64,000 nucleotides of DNA from Muricomes sp049840515 (GTDB lineage: Bacteria > Bacillota > Clostridia > Lachnospirales > Lachnospiraceae). The stretch spans positions 186,001 to 250,000 of the forward strand of contig JASGKW010000011.1 of assembly GCA_049840515.1 (NCBI GenBank), read 5' to 3'. Each line of letters starts with the position of its first letter. Within the stretch, counting starts at the first letter, position 1. A program made the position numbers and the translations under genes. The notes beneath the pieces were generated by a model that searched no databases, was not told the DNA's origin, and worked only from the letters and a program-made list of their open reading frames with translations. Positions 38,391 to 47,741 of the stretch are shown here, piece by piece.

Positions 38391-38936
38391 TTAAAATTTG
38401 ATGATTTTACATGTATGCTTTGAGTAGGGCAGTAAAACCTTTAGAATATCGTTTGTTTTTACTTTCATATACCCTGTGGTAGTTCCATCACTACATCCAT
38501 AATATTCACTGTCTGCGACATCCTGATCGAAAACGACCTGTATAGTTTTCTCCCAGTCTGTAAGCGCACTGAAAACAGTTGCAGCTCCTATTTTTGTTCC
38601 TAATATCTCCTCAAACAGGCTTTTGGTGCGAATGAAACTCTGGAGATACCAAGTGTTTCACAAAACTTTTTAGTGTCAAATGGTTTTTCACCCGTTGTAA
38701 CAAAAAGATAAAATAAAGTTTTCTTTTTATTGCATAAGAATAGTGTCTTAACCATTTCCAGTATTTAGTTTCTCGTTAATCAGAACGCAGTCTTCCATTG
38801 AGATTGCTTCGTCTGTATCCACTCTTTCAAAAGGTATTTTGAGCTGTGCCAGAGTTTTGTACACTTCTTTTTGTACTTCGGTTGTAAACTGTGATGGTGC
38901 CTCCATTGTTCTAAAAATCTCACTTATATAAAACAT
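38391..38936 (-). CDS. Prolyl-tRNA deacylase (YbaK/ProX-type editing domain), twice frameshifted
   Basis: About 181 residues when +1 near 38761 and -1 at 38621-38624 are repaired on the minus strand. Reading: FERVDTDEAISMEDC, then MVKTLFLCNKKKTLFYLFVT, FCETLGISRVSFAPK and LFEEILGTKIGAATVFSALT, then EYYGCSDGTTTGYMKVKT. These are YbaK/ProX signatures with the catalytic Lys (MVKTLFLCN) and GAATVFSAL. The enzyme clears Ala (or Cys) mischarged on tRNA-Pro. Only the first 62 codons are open in the raw sequence. GAAGGAGA lies 6 nt before the ATG. A tRNA-Pro gene is elsewhere in the window. Confidence 0.85.
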
Positions 38937-39121
38937 ATCAATCTCCTTCTCAATTGTTCTTAGTTTTCAGTTAGACATTGAATGCCAAGTACAAGTGAAA
39001 TGTATTTCTTACTTTTCGTCGGCTAAGCGCACAATACATCTCAGATGTACTTAACACTTAGCGCGGGGAGGCAGATTTGCGGTTGATGAAAATATCGCAA
39101 TTGTACAATAATCAGTGATCT

Positions 39122-40357
39122 TTATTTGTCTCCTTTATTTACTTCTTGCATTTTCATGGCGCGGACTTTGAGTGACAGTCCAAACAGATTAATAAATCCA
39201 TCTGCATCGTGGTGGTCATAAAGGTCACCAGTTGTAAAGCTTGCCAGTGATTCGCTGTAGAGTGAGTATGGAGAGGTTGTTCCGGCTTTGATGATGTTTC
39301 CTTTGTACAGTTTGAACTTTACTTCTCCTGTCACATACTGCTGTGTCACATCTATAGATGCCTGAAATTGCTTCGCGCAGTGGTGTGAACCATTTTCCTT
39401 CGTAAACAATCTGTGCAAATTTATTGCCCATTTCTTTCTTTTACTCCATAGGTGGGAGCGGTCCAGAACCAGTTCTTCCAGCTGGTCATGGGCTTCCATA
39501 AGGATAGTTCCGCCCGGTGTCTCATATAGACCACGTGATTTCATGCCGACAACACGGTTTTCCACGATATCTACGATACCAACACCATGTTTTCCGCCGA
39601 GGACATTCAGTTCTGCGATGATTTCTGAAACTTTCATTTCTTTCCCGTTCAGGCTCTTAGGAATACCAGCTTCAAATGTCATTGTCACATATCTCCCCCT
39701 GGTCAGGTGCTTTTTCAGGAGATAACGCCCAAAACTAATAAGTCGTCATAATTTGGCTCGCAGGCCGGGTCTTCCAGTTCAAGGCCTTCATGGCTGATGT
39801 GCCACAGGTTGCGGTCGCGGCTGTAGCTGTGTTTGGAATCAAATGGCAGATCAATGCCTGGTGCCGATGGCAGAGTATTCAATTTCATCTTCACGTGACT
39901 GCATGGTCCACACGTCAGTCATTCTCCAGGGAGCGATGATTTTCAGGTCTGGAGCGAGAGCTTTGATTCCAAGTTCAAAACGAATCTGGTCATTTCCCTT
40001 TCCTGTAGCGCCGTGACAGATAGCAGTAGCGCCTTCTTTGCGTGCAACTTCAACCAGTCTCTTAGCGATGATAGGACGTGCCATAGAAGTTCCCAGCAAA
40101 TATTTATTTTCATAGACAGCGCTTGCTTTTACACATGGCATAATATATTCATCACAAAATTCATCGATAATATTTTCTATATATAATTTAGAAGCGCCGG
40201 ATAATTTTGCTCTTTCTTCGAGTCTGTCGAGTCGTCGCCCTGCCCGCAGTCGATGCAGCAGCAGATTACATCATAATCAAATTTTCCTTTAACCAGGGGA
40301 TGATTGCGGTGTATCAAGTCCTCCTGAATATGCCAATACAACTTTTTCTTTACTCAT
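39122..40357 (-). CDS. argG: Argininosuccinate synthase, heavily frameshifted
   Basis: The span equals about 411 residues, the normal clostridial length. Segments readable in alternating frames: KEKVVLAYSGGLDT (ATP PP-loop), ICCCIDCGQGD, AVYENKYLLGTSMARPIIAK, ICHGATGKGNDQIRFELG, HSYSRDRNLWHISHEGLEL, EIIAELNVLGGKHGVG, VVGMKSRGLYETPGGTIL and SLASFTTGDLYDHHDADGF. At least six indels are needed (near 40300, 40235, two near 39860-39890, two near 39700-39730, more at 39370-39450). Makes argininosuccinate from citrulline and Asp. No other arg gene is adjacent. A true pseudogene cannot be excluded. Confidence 0.85.
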
Positions 40358-40489
40358 TTCATTTGCTCTGAATAAATGCATTTCATTTATTTTTACTTTT
40401 GTCTGACTTCATCTATTATCCACAGACTAAACAGAGTAATTATTTAGCAGATGACACATGAATGTGGAGCTATAAATAAGCTACCAAAT

Positions 40490-40518
40490 ACTATACACTA
40501 TATTTTATAATTATGCAA
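40490..40518 (-). promoter_or_regulatory. argG promoter (minus strand)
   Basis: On the minus strand TTGCAT (40518-40513), 17 bp, TATAGT (40495-40490). The -35 region reads TTGCATAATTATAA, the same TTGCATAAT block seen at the proBA/argC junction (45641), which suggests shared ArgR control. Confidence 0.45.
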
Positions 40519-40540
40519 TACAAAAGGTAAAAAATTTCAT

Positions 40541-40573
40541 TTTATGCATAATAATTAATTGTATATGCATAAA
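40541..40573. promoter_or_regulatory. Inverted ATGCAT boxes between argG and the aldolase
   Basis: TTTATGCATA (40541-40550) and its exact inverse TATGCATAAA (40564-40573), with further TGCAT copies near 40582 and 40598. A possible ArgR operator cluster. The rest of 40358-40748 is AT-rich leader without other signals. Confidence 0.4.
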
Positions 40574-40748
40574 AACACCTATAATATGCATGCGTTCTGC
40601 ATAAAAATCATTGCGGGTGAAAGAGTGCGGATTATCGTTCTATTTTAACCGGATTGGATTGCGATGAATTTTTAGCTATAGAAAACTTCACCTGTTAGTA
40701 GTATAATTATATTATGACTGAACGCGAATGAATAGTAAGGAGCTAATG

Positions 40749-41783
40749 ATGATTTATTTTAACTGTGACTACAATGAAGGTGCCCTATCCACAGGTGTTG
40801 GACAGGCTATGTGAGACAAACATGGAACAGACAGCCGGATATGGAGAAGATGCCTACTGCCGTCAGGCATGTGAGGTTATCAGGGGGCTTCTGCAAAAAC
40901 GAAGAGTTCGGACGTTCACTTTTTGTCGGGAGGCACGCAGGCAAACTTGACAGTAATTGAGGCTGCCCTGCGTTCCCACCAGGGAGTGCTGGCGGCTGAA
41001 TCAGGGCATATTAACGTACATGAAACAGGGGCAATTGAGTCTGTCGGCCATAAGGTGCTGACAATTCCGTCGAAAGATGGCAAAGTGACAGCCCGACAGG
41101 TAGAAATGATATATCAGAGTCACGTGGAAGATGAAAGTTTTGAACACATGGTGCAGCCTAAGATGGTATATATATCTAACCCGACAGAGTTAGGGACGAT
41201 TTACACAAGGGCGGAACTGGAAGAGCTTTCCGCAGTCTGCAAAAAGAATGGACTGTATTTGTTTATGGATGGCGCACGTCTTGGATATGGACTGACGGCA
41301 GAGGGAAATGACCTGGATTTAGCTGTAATATCCAGATTATGCGATGTTTTTTATATTGGAGGTACAAAAGTAGGTGCTTTATTTGGTGAGGCTGTGGTTA
41401 TCTCAAACCCTACGCTTAAGGAAGACTTCCGCTATATCATCAAGCAGAAGGGGGCAATGCTGGCGAAAGGAAGGCTTCTTGGAATACAGTTTCTTGCGCT
41501 CCTGGAAAATGGGCTTTACTTTGAAATTGCAAAGAGGGCAAATGCGCTGGCGGAGGAAATACGCAGTGCATGCAGGATGGCAGGATATCCGTTTTTTATT
41601 GAAAGCACTACAAATCAGATATTTGTGGTGATACCGGATGAAAAACTGGATGAGCTGCGGAAACGATACACATTTTCCTATCAGCAGCGCATAGATGAGA
41701 CTCACAGCGCAGTGCGCTTCTGTACAAGCTGGGCGACCTCCGAGGGAAATGTAAAGCAGCTTACGGAAGATTTGCAACCTTAA
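40749..41783 (+). CDS. Low-specificity threonine aldolase/beta-eliminating lyase, frameshifted
   Basis: About 343 residues after repair of +1 at about 40786 (YNEGAHPQVLDRLCETN) and a net -1/+2 near 40895-40911 (GLLQ-NEE-DVHFLSGGTQANL). PLP fold-type I: SGGTQANL, AESGHINVHETGAIE, FMDGARLGYGL (cofactor Asp) and YIGGTKVGALFGEA (Schiff-base Lys). Splits Thr or allo-Thr to Gly and acetaldehyde. The following alcohol dehydrogenase could reduce the acetaldehyde (inference). The ATG at 40749 is best spaced from AAGGAG. Confidence 0.88.
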
Positions 41784-41816
41784 GGATGGAATTTTCAAAG
41801 AAAGGAAGAACAGGAT

Positions 41817-42995
41817 ATGAATAATTTTGAGTATTATGCACCGACAAAAGTAGTTTTTGGAAAAGAGACAGAATCAGAAGCAGGAAACTTGATTGGGGGG
41901 TATAATTGTAAAAAAGTGTTGGTTCATTACGGTGGAGGAAGTGTGAAGAAATCCGGACTTCTGGACAGAATCTGTGCTTCTCTGGATAAATCCGGCATTC
42001 AATATGTTACTTTGGGTGGTGTTGTGCCAAACCCACGCCTGTCTCTTGTCTATGAGGGAATAGATCTGTGCAGCAAGGAAGAGGTTGACTTTATCCTGGC
42101 TGTGGGCGGAGGCAGTGTAATAGATTCCGCAAAAGCGATCGGGTATGGTGTAACCAATCCTGGGGATGTGTGGGATTTCTATGACAAAAAGAGGGAAGCA
42201 GAAGCATGTCTGCCCATCGGAGTTATCCTGACTATCGCGGCAGCAGGCTCTGAGATGAGTAATTCTTCTGTTATCACAAAGGAAGAGGGATGGATAAAGA
42301 GAGGATATGGAAATGATTTTTGCAGACCCAAATTTGCAATTATGAATCCAGAGCTGACTATGACTTGCCGGAATACCAGACTATGAGCGGCTGTGTTGAT
42401 ATTATGATGCACACAATGGAGCGCTATCTGAATCGGGCGGAAAATATGGAGATGACAGACGGAATCAGTGAACATTTGCTGCGCACTGTGATGAGAAACG
42501 CACAGATTCTTTTCAATGATCCCAATAATTATGAGGCGAGAGCGGAAGTGATGTGGGCTGGAAGCCTTTCTCATAACGGTCTGACAGGATGTGGGACAGA
42601 CGGCGGAGACTGGGCTACCCACCAGATAGAGCACGAGCTGGGAGGCATGTATGACGTGGCCCACGGTGCAGGGCTGGCAGCGGTCTGGGGGAGCTGGGCA
42701 AGATATGTTGTTTCAGAAAGACCAGAGCGATTCGCTCAACTTGCAGTAAATGTAATGGGAGTGGATGCCGGGGACAACCATATGGAGACGGCTTTAAAAG
42801 GCATTGAGGCCATGGAGGATTTCTACCGCTCTATAAATATGCCTACATCTCTGAGGGAACTGGGGGGTAGAGCCCACAGAGGATGAGATGAGAGAAATGG
42901 CACAAAAATGCAGTTTCTGGGGCAGAAGAGTAATTGGCTGTGTAAAAGGCCTGGAGGCAGATGACATTTTCCAGATTTATCAGAAAGCAAGATAA
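41817..42995 (+). CDS. Iron-containing alcohol (butanol-type) dehydrogenase, twice frameshifted
   Basis: About 392 residues after repair of -1 at 42365-42366 (TTT to TT) and +1 at 42862-42867 (G5 to G6). Group III Fe-ADH: N-terminal NFEYYAPTKVVFGKETE, HYGGGSVKKSGL, VGGGSVIDSAKAI and TIAAAGSEMSNSSVIT; metal ligands in CVDIMMHTMERYL and HELGGMYDVAHGAGLA. Family reduces aldehydes with NAD(P)H in fermentation. The repaired end is TAA 42993-42995. 33 nt after the aldolase, with AAAGGAAGAA as RBS. Confidence 0.9.
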
Positions 42996-43002
42996 AAAAT
43001 TC

Positions 43003-43030
43003 TTGACAAATAATAAAATATAAGTAAAAT
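43003..43030 (+). promoter_or_regulatory. Strong promoter of the proB leader
   Basis: Consensus TTGACA (43003-43008), 16 bp, TAAAAT (43025-43030), starting 8 bp after the dehydrogenase stop. Transcript start about 43037. Confidence 0.6.
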
Positions 43031-43082
43031 AAGACAAAACAGGAGAAATGATAAACACACATACATGATTGGAGTTGTAGTA

Positions 43083-43223
43083 ATGAGAGCAAAGCATAAT
43101 AATTTTGATATCATGAATCAGTTTCATCATACTCTGCCGCTTGCTGACAGTGTTGTTTTTGTGCCGTGCGTTCCGAGTCCCTTTGGGGTATTGCATAGTA
43201 TAAAAATGAATATGGGCAGTTAA
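43083..43223 (+). CDS. 46-residue small ORF in the proB leader
   Basis: ATG with TTGGAG about 9 nt upstream, 46 codons (MRAKHNNFDIMNQFHHTLPL...), and a terminator 42 nt after its stop. Contains VVFVPCVPSPFGVLH, rich in Pro, Val and His. There is no signal peptide or transmembrane helix. I do not recognise it. It could be a small protein, or a leader peptide whose translation controls the hairpins before proB. Confidence 0.35.
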   Translation: MRAKHNNFDIMNQFHHTLPLADSVVFVPCVPSPFGVLHSIKMNMGS

Positions 43224-43264
43224 GAGGATATCGTTGTGCTAATCGTTTGGTGTGGATAGAATAC

Positions 43265-43302
43265 AAAGGATGGAGGTATAGCAGTATACTCCCATCCTTT
43301 TT
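43265..43302 (+). terminator. Terminator 1 in the proB leader
   Basis: AAAGGATGG (43265-43273) with CCATCCTTT (43292-43300), extended by GGTATA/TATACT, followed by TT. Confidence 0.8.
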
Positions 43303-43325
43303 CTGTAGAAATTCTATAACAAAAT

Positions 43326-43368
43326 AAAACGGGAGAGGAAGGTAATAATATCTGTCTCTCCCGTTTTT
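43326..43368 (+). terminator. Terminator 2 in the proB leader
   Basis: 12-bp perfect stem AAAACGGGAGAG (43326-43337) and CTCTCCCGTTTT (43356-43367) with T run, 25 nt after terminator 1. A small hairpin GTGGACT-GCAG-AGTCCAC (43418-43435) follows before proB. Confidence 0.85.
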
Positions 43369-43457
43369 ATTTCATAGAAATATTGAAAGCCTGCGATTTG
43401 GCATCTGAATATATGCGGTGGACTGCAGAGTCCACATGAGGAGAAAGGTGGAACATT

Positions 43458-44396
43458 ATGGAGAGGAAAGAGCTTCTGGAAGGAAAGAAAAGAATTGTGA
43501 TTAAAGTAGGAACAACAACGATTACACATGATGAAACGGGGAATATTAATTTAGAGAAGCTGGAAAAATTTGTGAGAATTTTAATTAACCTGCGCAATAA
43601 AGGCAAGGAAGTAATTGTTGTCTCTTCAGGAGCTGTGGGAATTGGCAGAAATGTGCTGGGACTGGGGCAAAGACCTGAGACTGAGGCTGAAAAACAGGCA
43701 TGCGCGGCGGTAGGGCAGGGAAGACTTATGATGATTTATGAGAAACTATTTAATGAATACAGCCAGTTGACTGCTCAGATTCTTCTGACAAAAGAATCCA
43801 TTACAAATGAAGAGTGCAGGAAACATGCCAGACAGACATTTGACGAATTGTTCCGCATGAATGTGGTTCCTATTGTAAATGAGAATGATGCAATATCAGT
43901 GGACGAATTATCCTATGGAAACTTTGGGGACAATGATACTCTGGCTGCTTATGTGTCGAAGCTGGTCAATGCCGATTTGCTGATTCTGATGTCTGACATT
44001 GAAGGGCTGTACACAGACGACCCAAAGCAGAATCCAAACGCCAGGTTTATTCACACGGTTGCGGCTATTGACGGGCAGCTGGAGAAAATGGCAAAGGGAG
44101 CTTCAAGTAATATGGGAACCGGGGGAATGACGACGAAAATTGCCGCGGCAAAGATTGCGACTGCCTCGGGGGCAGATATGGTGATTGCCAATGGAAAGAA
44201 TATTTATTCAATTAATGATATTATGGCGGGCAAGAAGATTGGTACTTTGTTTTTATCCAGGCAACATGAACAGGAGCTGGAGTATGAACTTGTCTCCGGA
44301 AAGGGCACAATATCGAAGACAGGTGAAAAATCAGAAAAGAGAAGCTCCGATAAACAGAATGGGAGGAAGTTATGGACAGTTATATGGAAACCTTAG
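43458..44396 (+). CDS. proB: Glutamate 5-kinase
   Basis: 312 residues. Amino acid kinase fold: RIVIKVGTTTIT, VVSSGAVGIGRNVLGLG, PIVNENDAISVDEL, FGDNDTLAAYVS, LMSDIEGLYTDDP and ASSNMGTGGMTTKIAAAKIA. No PUA domain, as in many Clostridia. First step of proline synthesis. AAAGGTGG precedes the ATG. The end overlaps proA by 25 nt. The last 30 residues (KTGEKSEKRSSDK) are low-complexity, so the exact end could be affected by a shift. Confidence 0.93.
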   Translation: MERKELLEGKKRIVIKVGTTTITHDETGNINLEKLEKFVRILINLRNKGKEVIVVSSGAVGIGRNVLGLGQRPETEAEKQACAAVGQGRLMMIYEKLFNEYSQLTAQILLTKESITNEECRKHARQTFDELFRMNVVPIVNENDAISVDELSYGNFGDNDTLAAYVSKLVNADLLILMSDIEGLYTDDPKQNPNARFIHTVAAIDGQLEKMAKGASSNMGTGGMTTKIAAAKIATASGADMVIANGKNIYSINDIMAGKKIGTLFLSRQHEQELEYELVSGKGTISKTGEKSEKRSSDKQNGRKLWTVIWKP

Positions 44397-45623
44397 GTAG
44401 CCGGGCGAAGGCTGCATCAAGAGAAGCAGGAATTCTGGGGGCAGAGGAGAAGAATAAAGGCCTGTTGTCTGTTTCAGAGGAATTATGTTACGAAATGGAT
44501 GATATTTTACTCGCAAATCAAAAGGACGTGCAGGCGGCGGAGGAAAGCGGGATGAAAAGCTCGCTTGTGGACAGGCTTCTTCTGACAGAACAGAGAATTA
44601 AAGATATGGCTGCGGGGCTGCGGCAGCTCCGCGTCCCTGGAGGACCCTGTGGGGGAAGTTCTCACTATGAGAAACAGGCCGAATGGTCTGAGAATAGGGA
44701 AACGAAGAGTACCCATAGGGGTTGTGGGGATTATATATGAATCCAGACCGAATGTCACCTCGGATGCTTTTGGGCTGTGTTTTAAAACTGGAAATGCAGT
44801 GATACTCCGGGGAGGAAGTGATGCAATCAACTCCAATAAGGCAATCGTACATGCTGTAAAGGAAGGACTGCGCAAAGCCAAACTGCCTCAGGATTTGATT
44901 CTTCTTGTGGAAGATACAAGCAGAGAGGCAGTGTATGAGATGATGACTCTGCATGGTTCTATTGATGTGCTTATACCCAGGGGCGGGGCAGGTTTGATTT
45001 CCAATGTGGTTCAAAACAGCACCGTTCCGGTGATTGAGACCGGGACAGGGAACTGTCATATATATGTGGATGAGTGGGCTGACCTGAATATGGCGGCAGA
45101 TATCATAGAGAATGCCAAAACACAGAGGACAGGAGTGTGCAACGCCTGTGAATCTCTTGTCGTGCATGAGCGGGTAGCGCGCCAGGCAATTCCTGTGATA
45201 GTCAACCGTTTGAAATTGCATCAGGTGGAGATTCGGGGAGATGAGAAGGCCTGTGCCTACAGTGAGGAAATTGTACCTGCACAGGAAGAGGATTGGGCGT
45301 CAGAATATCTGGACTCAATTATTTCTGTGAAGGTTGTGGATTCAATAGAGGCGGCCATAAGTCATATTAATAAATATAACACAGGCCACTCTGAGGCCAT
45401 TATTACTGGAAATTATGAAAATGCACTTCGGTTTCAGGATGAGGTTGATGCCGCTGCCGTATACGTAAATGCATCCACCCGCTTCACGGATGGTTTTGAG
45501 TTCGGATTTGGGGCAGAAATCGGAATCAGCACCCAGAAATTACATGCCAGGGGACCTATGGGGCTGGAAGCTTTAACCACATATAAGTATATTATTTTTG
45601 GGGACGGACAGATAAGAGAATAA
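44372..45623 (+). CDS. proA: Gamma-glutamyl phosphate reductase, frameshifted
   Basis: About 416 residues after repair of +1 at about 44629 (RQL-ASLEDPVGEVLTMR). Motifs: RPNGLRIGKRRVPIGVVGII, SDAFGLCFKTGNAVILRGG, GVCNACESLVVHE (catalytic Cys) and NASTRFTDGFEFGFGAEIG. Second step of proline synthesis, making glutamate semialdehyde. Translationally coupled to proB. Confidence 0.94.
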
Positions 45624-45630
45624 AAAATAG

Positions 45631-45687
45631 AAAACGACACTTGCATAATATTCATAAAAGATGTATAATTATGCAAGTGTCGTTTTT
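45631..45687 (+). terminator. proBA terminator that also contains a promoter-like and ARG-box-like sequence
   Basis: 19-bp perfect stem 45631-45649 with 45668-45686 and a T run. The same DNA reads TTGCAT (45641-45646), 17 bp, TATAAT (45664-45669), and TGTATAATTATGCA (45662-45675), a good match to the TGnAT-(A/T)4-ATnCA ARG-box pattern. It ends proBA and may also be an ArgR-controlled start site for argC. Confidence 0.8.
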
Positions 45688-45752
45688 GCAATTCATTACA
45701 ATCCGGCCATATGCAGAGATTCAAATATATCTTACTGCGGGTGGCTTGCTAC

Positions 45753-45781
45753 TTTACTTCATAATTGAAGTGATATATTAT
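45753..45781 (+). promoter_or_regulatory. Second candidate argC promoter
   Basis: TTTACT (45753-45758), 17 bp, TATTAT (45776-45781). The palindrome ACTTCATAATTGAAGT (45756-45771) overlaps it. 45800-45898 has a possible 25-codon ORF without strong support. Confidence 0.4.
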
Positions 45782-45898
45782 AGTACTAGTATGAATGCAT
45801 ACAGGCAGTATTTTACTTCAGGCTGCTTTATAGCCGGGAGGAGAAATGGCATCATTGAATTGCCGTGACAGTTTAAGAAAGAGAAGGGCGGGATACAT

Positions 45899-46939
45899 AT
45901 GGTAAAGGCAGGAATTATTGGTTCAACCGGATATGCGGGTGGAGAGCTTGTGCGGCTCTTAGCAGCGCATAAAGATGTGGAAATTGTCTGGTATGGATCA
46001 AGAAGTTATATAGATAAGAAATATGCAGATGTATATCGAAATATGTTTGAGATTGTGGACGATGTGTGCATGGATGACAATATGGAAGAACTGGCATCTC
46101 AGGTGGATGTGATATTTACAGCGACCCCTCAGGGGCTTTGTGCATCTCTTATAAATGAAGAAATTTTGTCAAAAGTGAAAGTTATTGATTTGAGCGCAGA
46201 TTTTAGAATTAAAGATGTTGCAACATACGAAAAATGGTATGGACTGGAGCACAAGAGTCCTCAGTTTATTCAGGAGGCTGTCTATGGTTTGTGTGAGATT
46301 AACCGGGAGGATGTGAAGAAAGCCAGACTGGTGGCCAATCCGGGGTGCTACACAACCTGCTCTATCCTGACAGTATATCCTCTGGCAAAAGAAGGTATGA
46401 TAGATATGGATACATTAATTATTGACGCAAAGTCGGGCACATCAGGGGCTGGAAGAGGCGCAAATGTTTCCAATCTTTACTGTGAAGTAAATGAGAATAT
46501 CAAAGCTTACGGTGTGGCGACACACAGACATACCCCTGAGATTGAGGAACAGCTGGGATATGCGGCAGGCCAGGAGGTTCTGCTGAATTTCACTCCTCAT
46601 CTGGTTCCTATGAACCGAGGCATACTTGTGACGGGATATGCAAAACTAAAAAAAGATGTCACCGATGAAGAGATAAAGGCAGTCTATGATAAGTATTATG
46701 GAAATGAGAAATTTGTCCGGGTTCTGGAAAAAGATATATGCCCTGAAACAAAATGGGTGGAGGGCAGCAATTATGTGGATGTCAATTTCAAAATCGACAG
46801 GAGAACCGGGCGCATCATTATGATGGGGGCAATGGACAATCTTGTGAAAGGTGCGGCGGGGCAGGCGGTTCAGAACATGAACCTGATGTTCGGGCTGAGA
46901 GAGACAGAAGGACTAGAACTCATCCCAATGTTCCCATGA
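45899..46939 (+). CDS. argC: N-acetyl-gamma-glutamyl-phosphate reductase
   Basis: 346 residues, intact. VKAGIIGSTGYAGGELVRLL (NADP site), FTATPQGLC, VANPGCYTTCSIL (catalytic Cys), AKSGTSGAGRGA and HRHTPEIEEQL. Third step of the acetylated ornithine pathway. First gene of argC-GNAT-argJ-argB-argD. The stop lies 2 nt before a repeat array. Confidence 0.96.
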   Translation: MVKAGIIGSTGYAGGELVRLLAAHKDVEIVWYGSRSYIDKKYADVYRNMFEIVDDVCMDDNMEELASQVDVIFTATPQGLCASLINEEILSKVKVIDLSADFRIKDVATYEKWYGLEHKSPQFIQEAVYGLCEINREDVKKARLVANPGCYTTCSILTVYPLAKEGMIDMDTLIIDAKSGTSGAGRGANVSNLYCEVNENIKAYGVATHRHTPEIEEQLGYAAGQEVLLNFTPHLVPMNRGILVTGYAKLKKDVTDEEIKAVYDKYYGNEKFVRVLEKDICPETKWVEGSNYVDVNFKIDRRTGRIIMMGAMDNLVKGAAGQAVQNMNLMFGLRETEGLELIPMFP

Positions 46940-46941
46940 CC

Positions 46942-47213
46942 GATAGTGATTGGCGAGGTGTTTTCGAGCCTAGCACGTAGGTCGTTCCTTGAGATTAGCG
47001 AGGTATTATGGAGCTTGAGAAAGGAACTTCTATAGCTGACAGTGATTGGCGAGGTGTTTTCGAGCCTAGCACGTAGGTCGTTCCTTGAGATTAGCGAGGT
47101 ATTGTCGAGCTTAGAGAAAGGAATTTCTATAGCTGATAGTGATTGGCGAGGTGTTTTCGAGCCTAGCACGTAGGTCGTTCCGTGGGACTAGCGAGAGGAA
47201 CTTCTTTGTAAAT
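46942..47213 (+). repeat. Three tandem copies of a 96-97 bp structured element
   Basis: Units start at 46942, 47038 and 47135; the third is shortened (about 79 bp). Each opens GA(T/C)AGTGATTGGCGAGGTG, contains CACGTAGGTCGTTCC and closes with AAGGAAC-type sequence able to pair with GTTCCTT. The copies are nearly identical over the first 55 bp. Each unit has a second weaker half (TAGCGAGGTATTNTNGAGCTT). No ORF fits it. It lies between argC and the GNAT gene. Confidence 0.9.
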
Positions 47214-47235
47214 AATAAGTACTGCGAGGAAAAAT

Positions 47236-47685
47236 ATGATTCGGATTATGACGATAGATGATTACGATGGCGTGTATCATTTGTGGAAAAAGATAAAAGG
47301 GTTTGGCCTGCGGAGCGTGGATGATTCGCGGGAAGGTGTGGAGCGGTTTCTCAGAAGAAATCCATCTACCAGCATTGTGGCGGAGGAAGACAGCAAAATT
47401 GTGGGAAGCATTTTGTGCGGTCATGACGGGCGAAGAGGCTGTCTGTATCATGTCTGTGTGGATGAGGTGTACCGCAGGCGGGGAATCGGAAAAGATATGG
47501 TTGTAAAGGCGATGGAGGCATTGAAAAATGAAGAAATCAGCAAGGTTTCCCTGATTGCTTTTACAAAAAATGATGTGGGAAATGCCTTCTGGAATACCAT
47601 TGGCTGGACCCAGAGATTGGACTTGAATTATTATGATTTTGCGTTGAATGAGGAAAATATCACTGCTTTTAATGAGCAGAATTAG
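47236..47685 (+). CDS. GNAT family N-acetyltransferase
   Basis: 149 residues. GNAT core: RIMTIDDYDGVYHLWKKI at the start, IVGSILCGHDGRRG, LYHVCVDEVYRRRGIGKDMV (acetyl-CoA pyrophosphate loop RRRGIGK) and NAFWNTIGW near the end. Substrate unknown. Its place within the arg operon suggests a link to arginine synthesis, for example glutamate N-acetylation, but ArgJ of this type can already supply acetylglutamate. GCGAGGAA precedes the ATG. Confidence 0.88.
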   Translation: MIRIMTIDDYDGVYHLWKKIKGFGLRSVDDSREGVERFLRRNPSTSIVAEEDSKIVGSILCGHDGRRGCLYHVCVDEVYRRRGIGKDMVVKAMEALKNEEISKVSLIAFTKNDVGNAFWNTIGWTQRLDLNYYDFALNEENITAFNEQN

Positions 47686-47741
47686 GGTAAATTAGCGAAA
47701 AATTTTATTGGAAATCACTATAAGCAGAAAGGAAATGGAAT

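Noticed and set aside
38391..40357. Calling argG and the prolyl-tRNA deacylase true pseudogenes
   Set aside because: Start sites, ends, length and motifs are complete and every lesion is a small indel like those in essential genes; error is more likely, though argG has more than its share.
43031..43457. T-box riboswitch before proB
   Set aside because: No AGGGTGGNACCGCG-like antiterminator or specifier structure could be found, only terminators.
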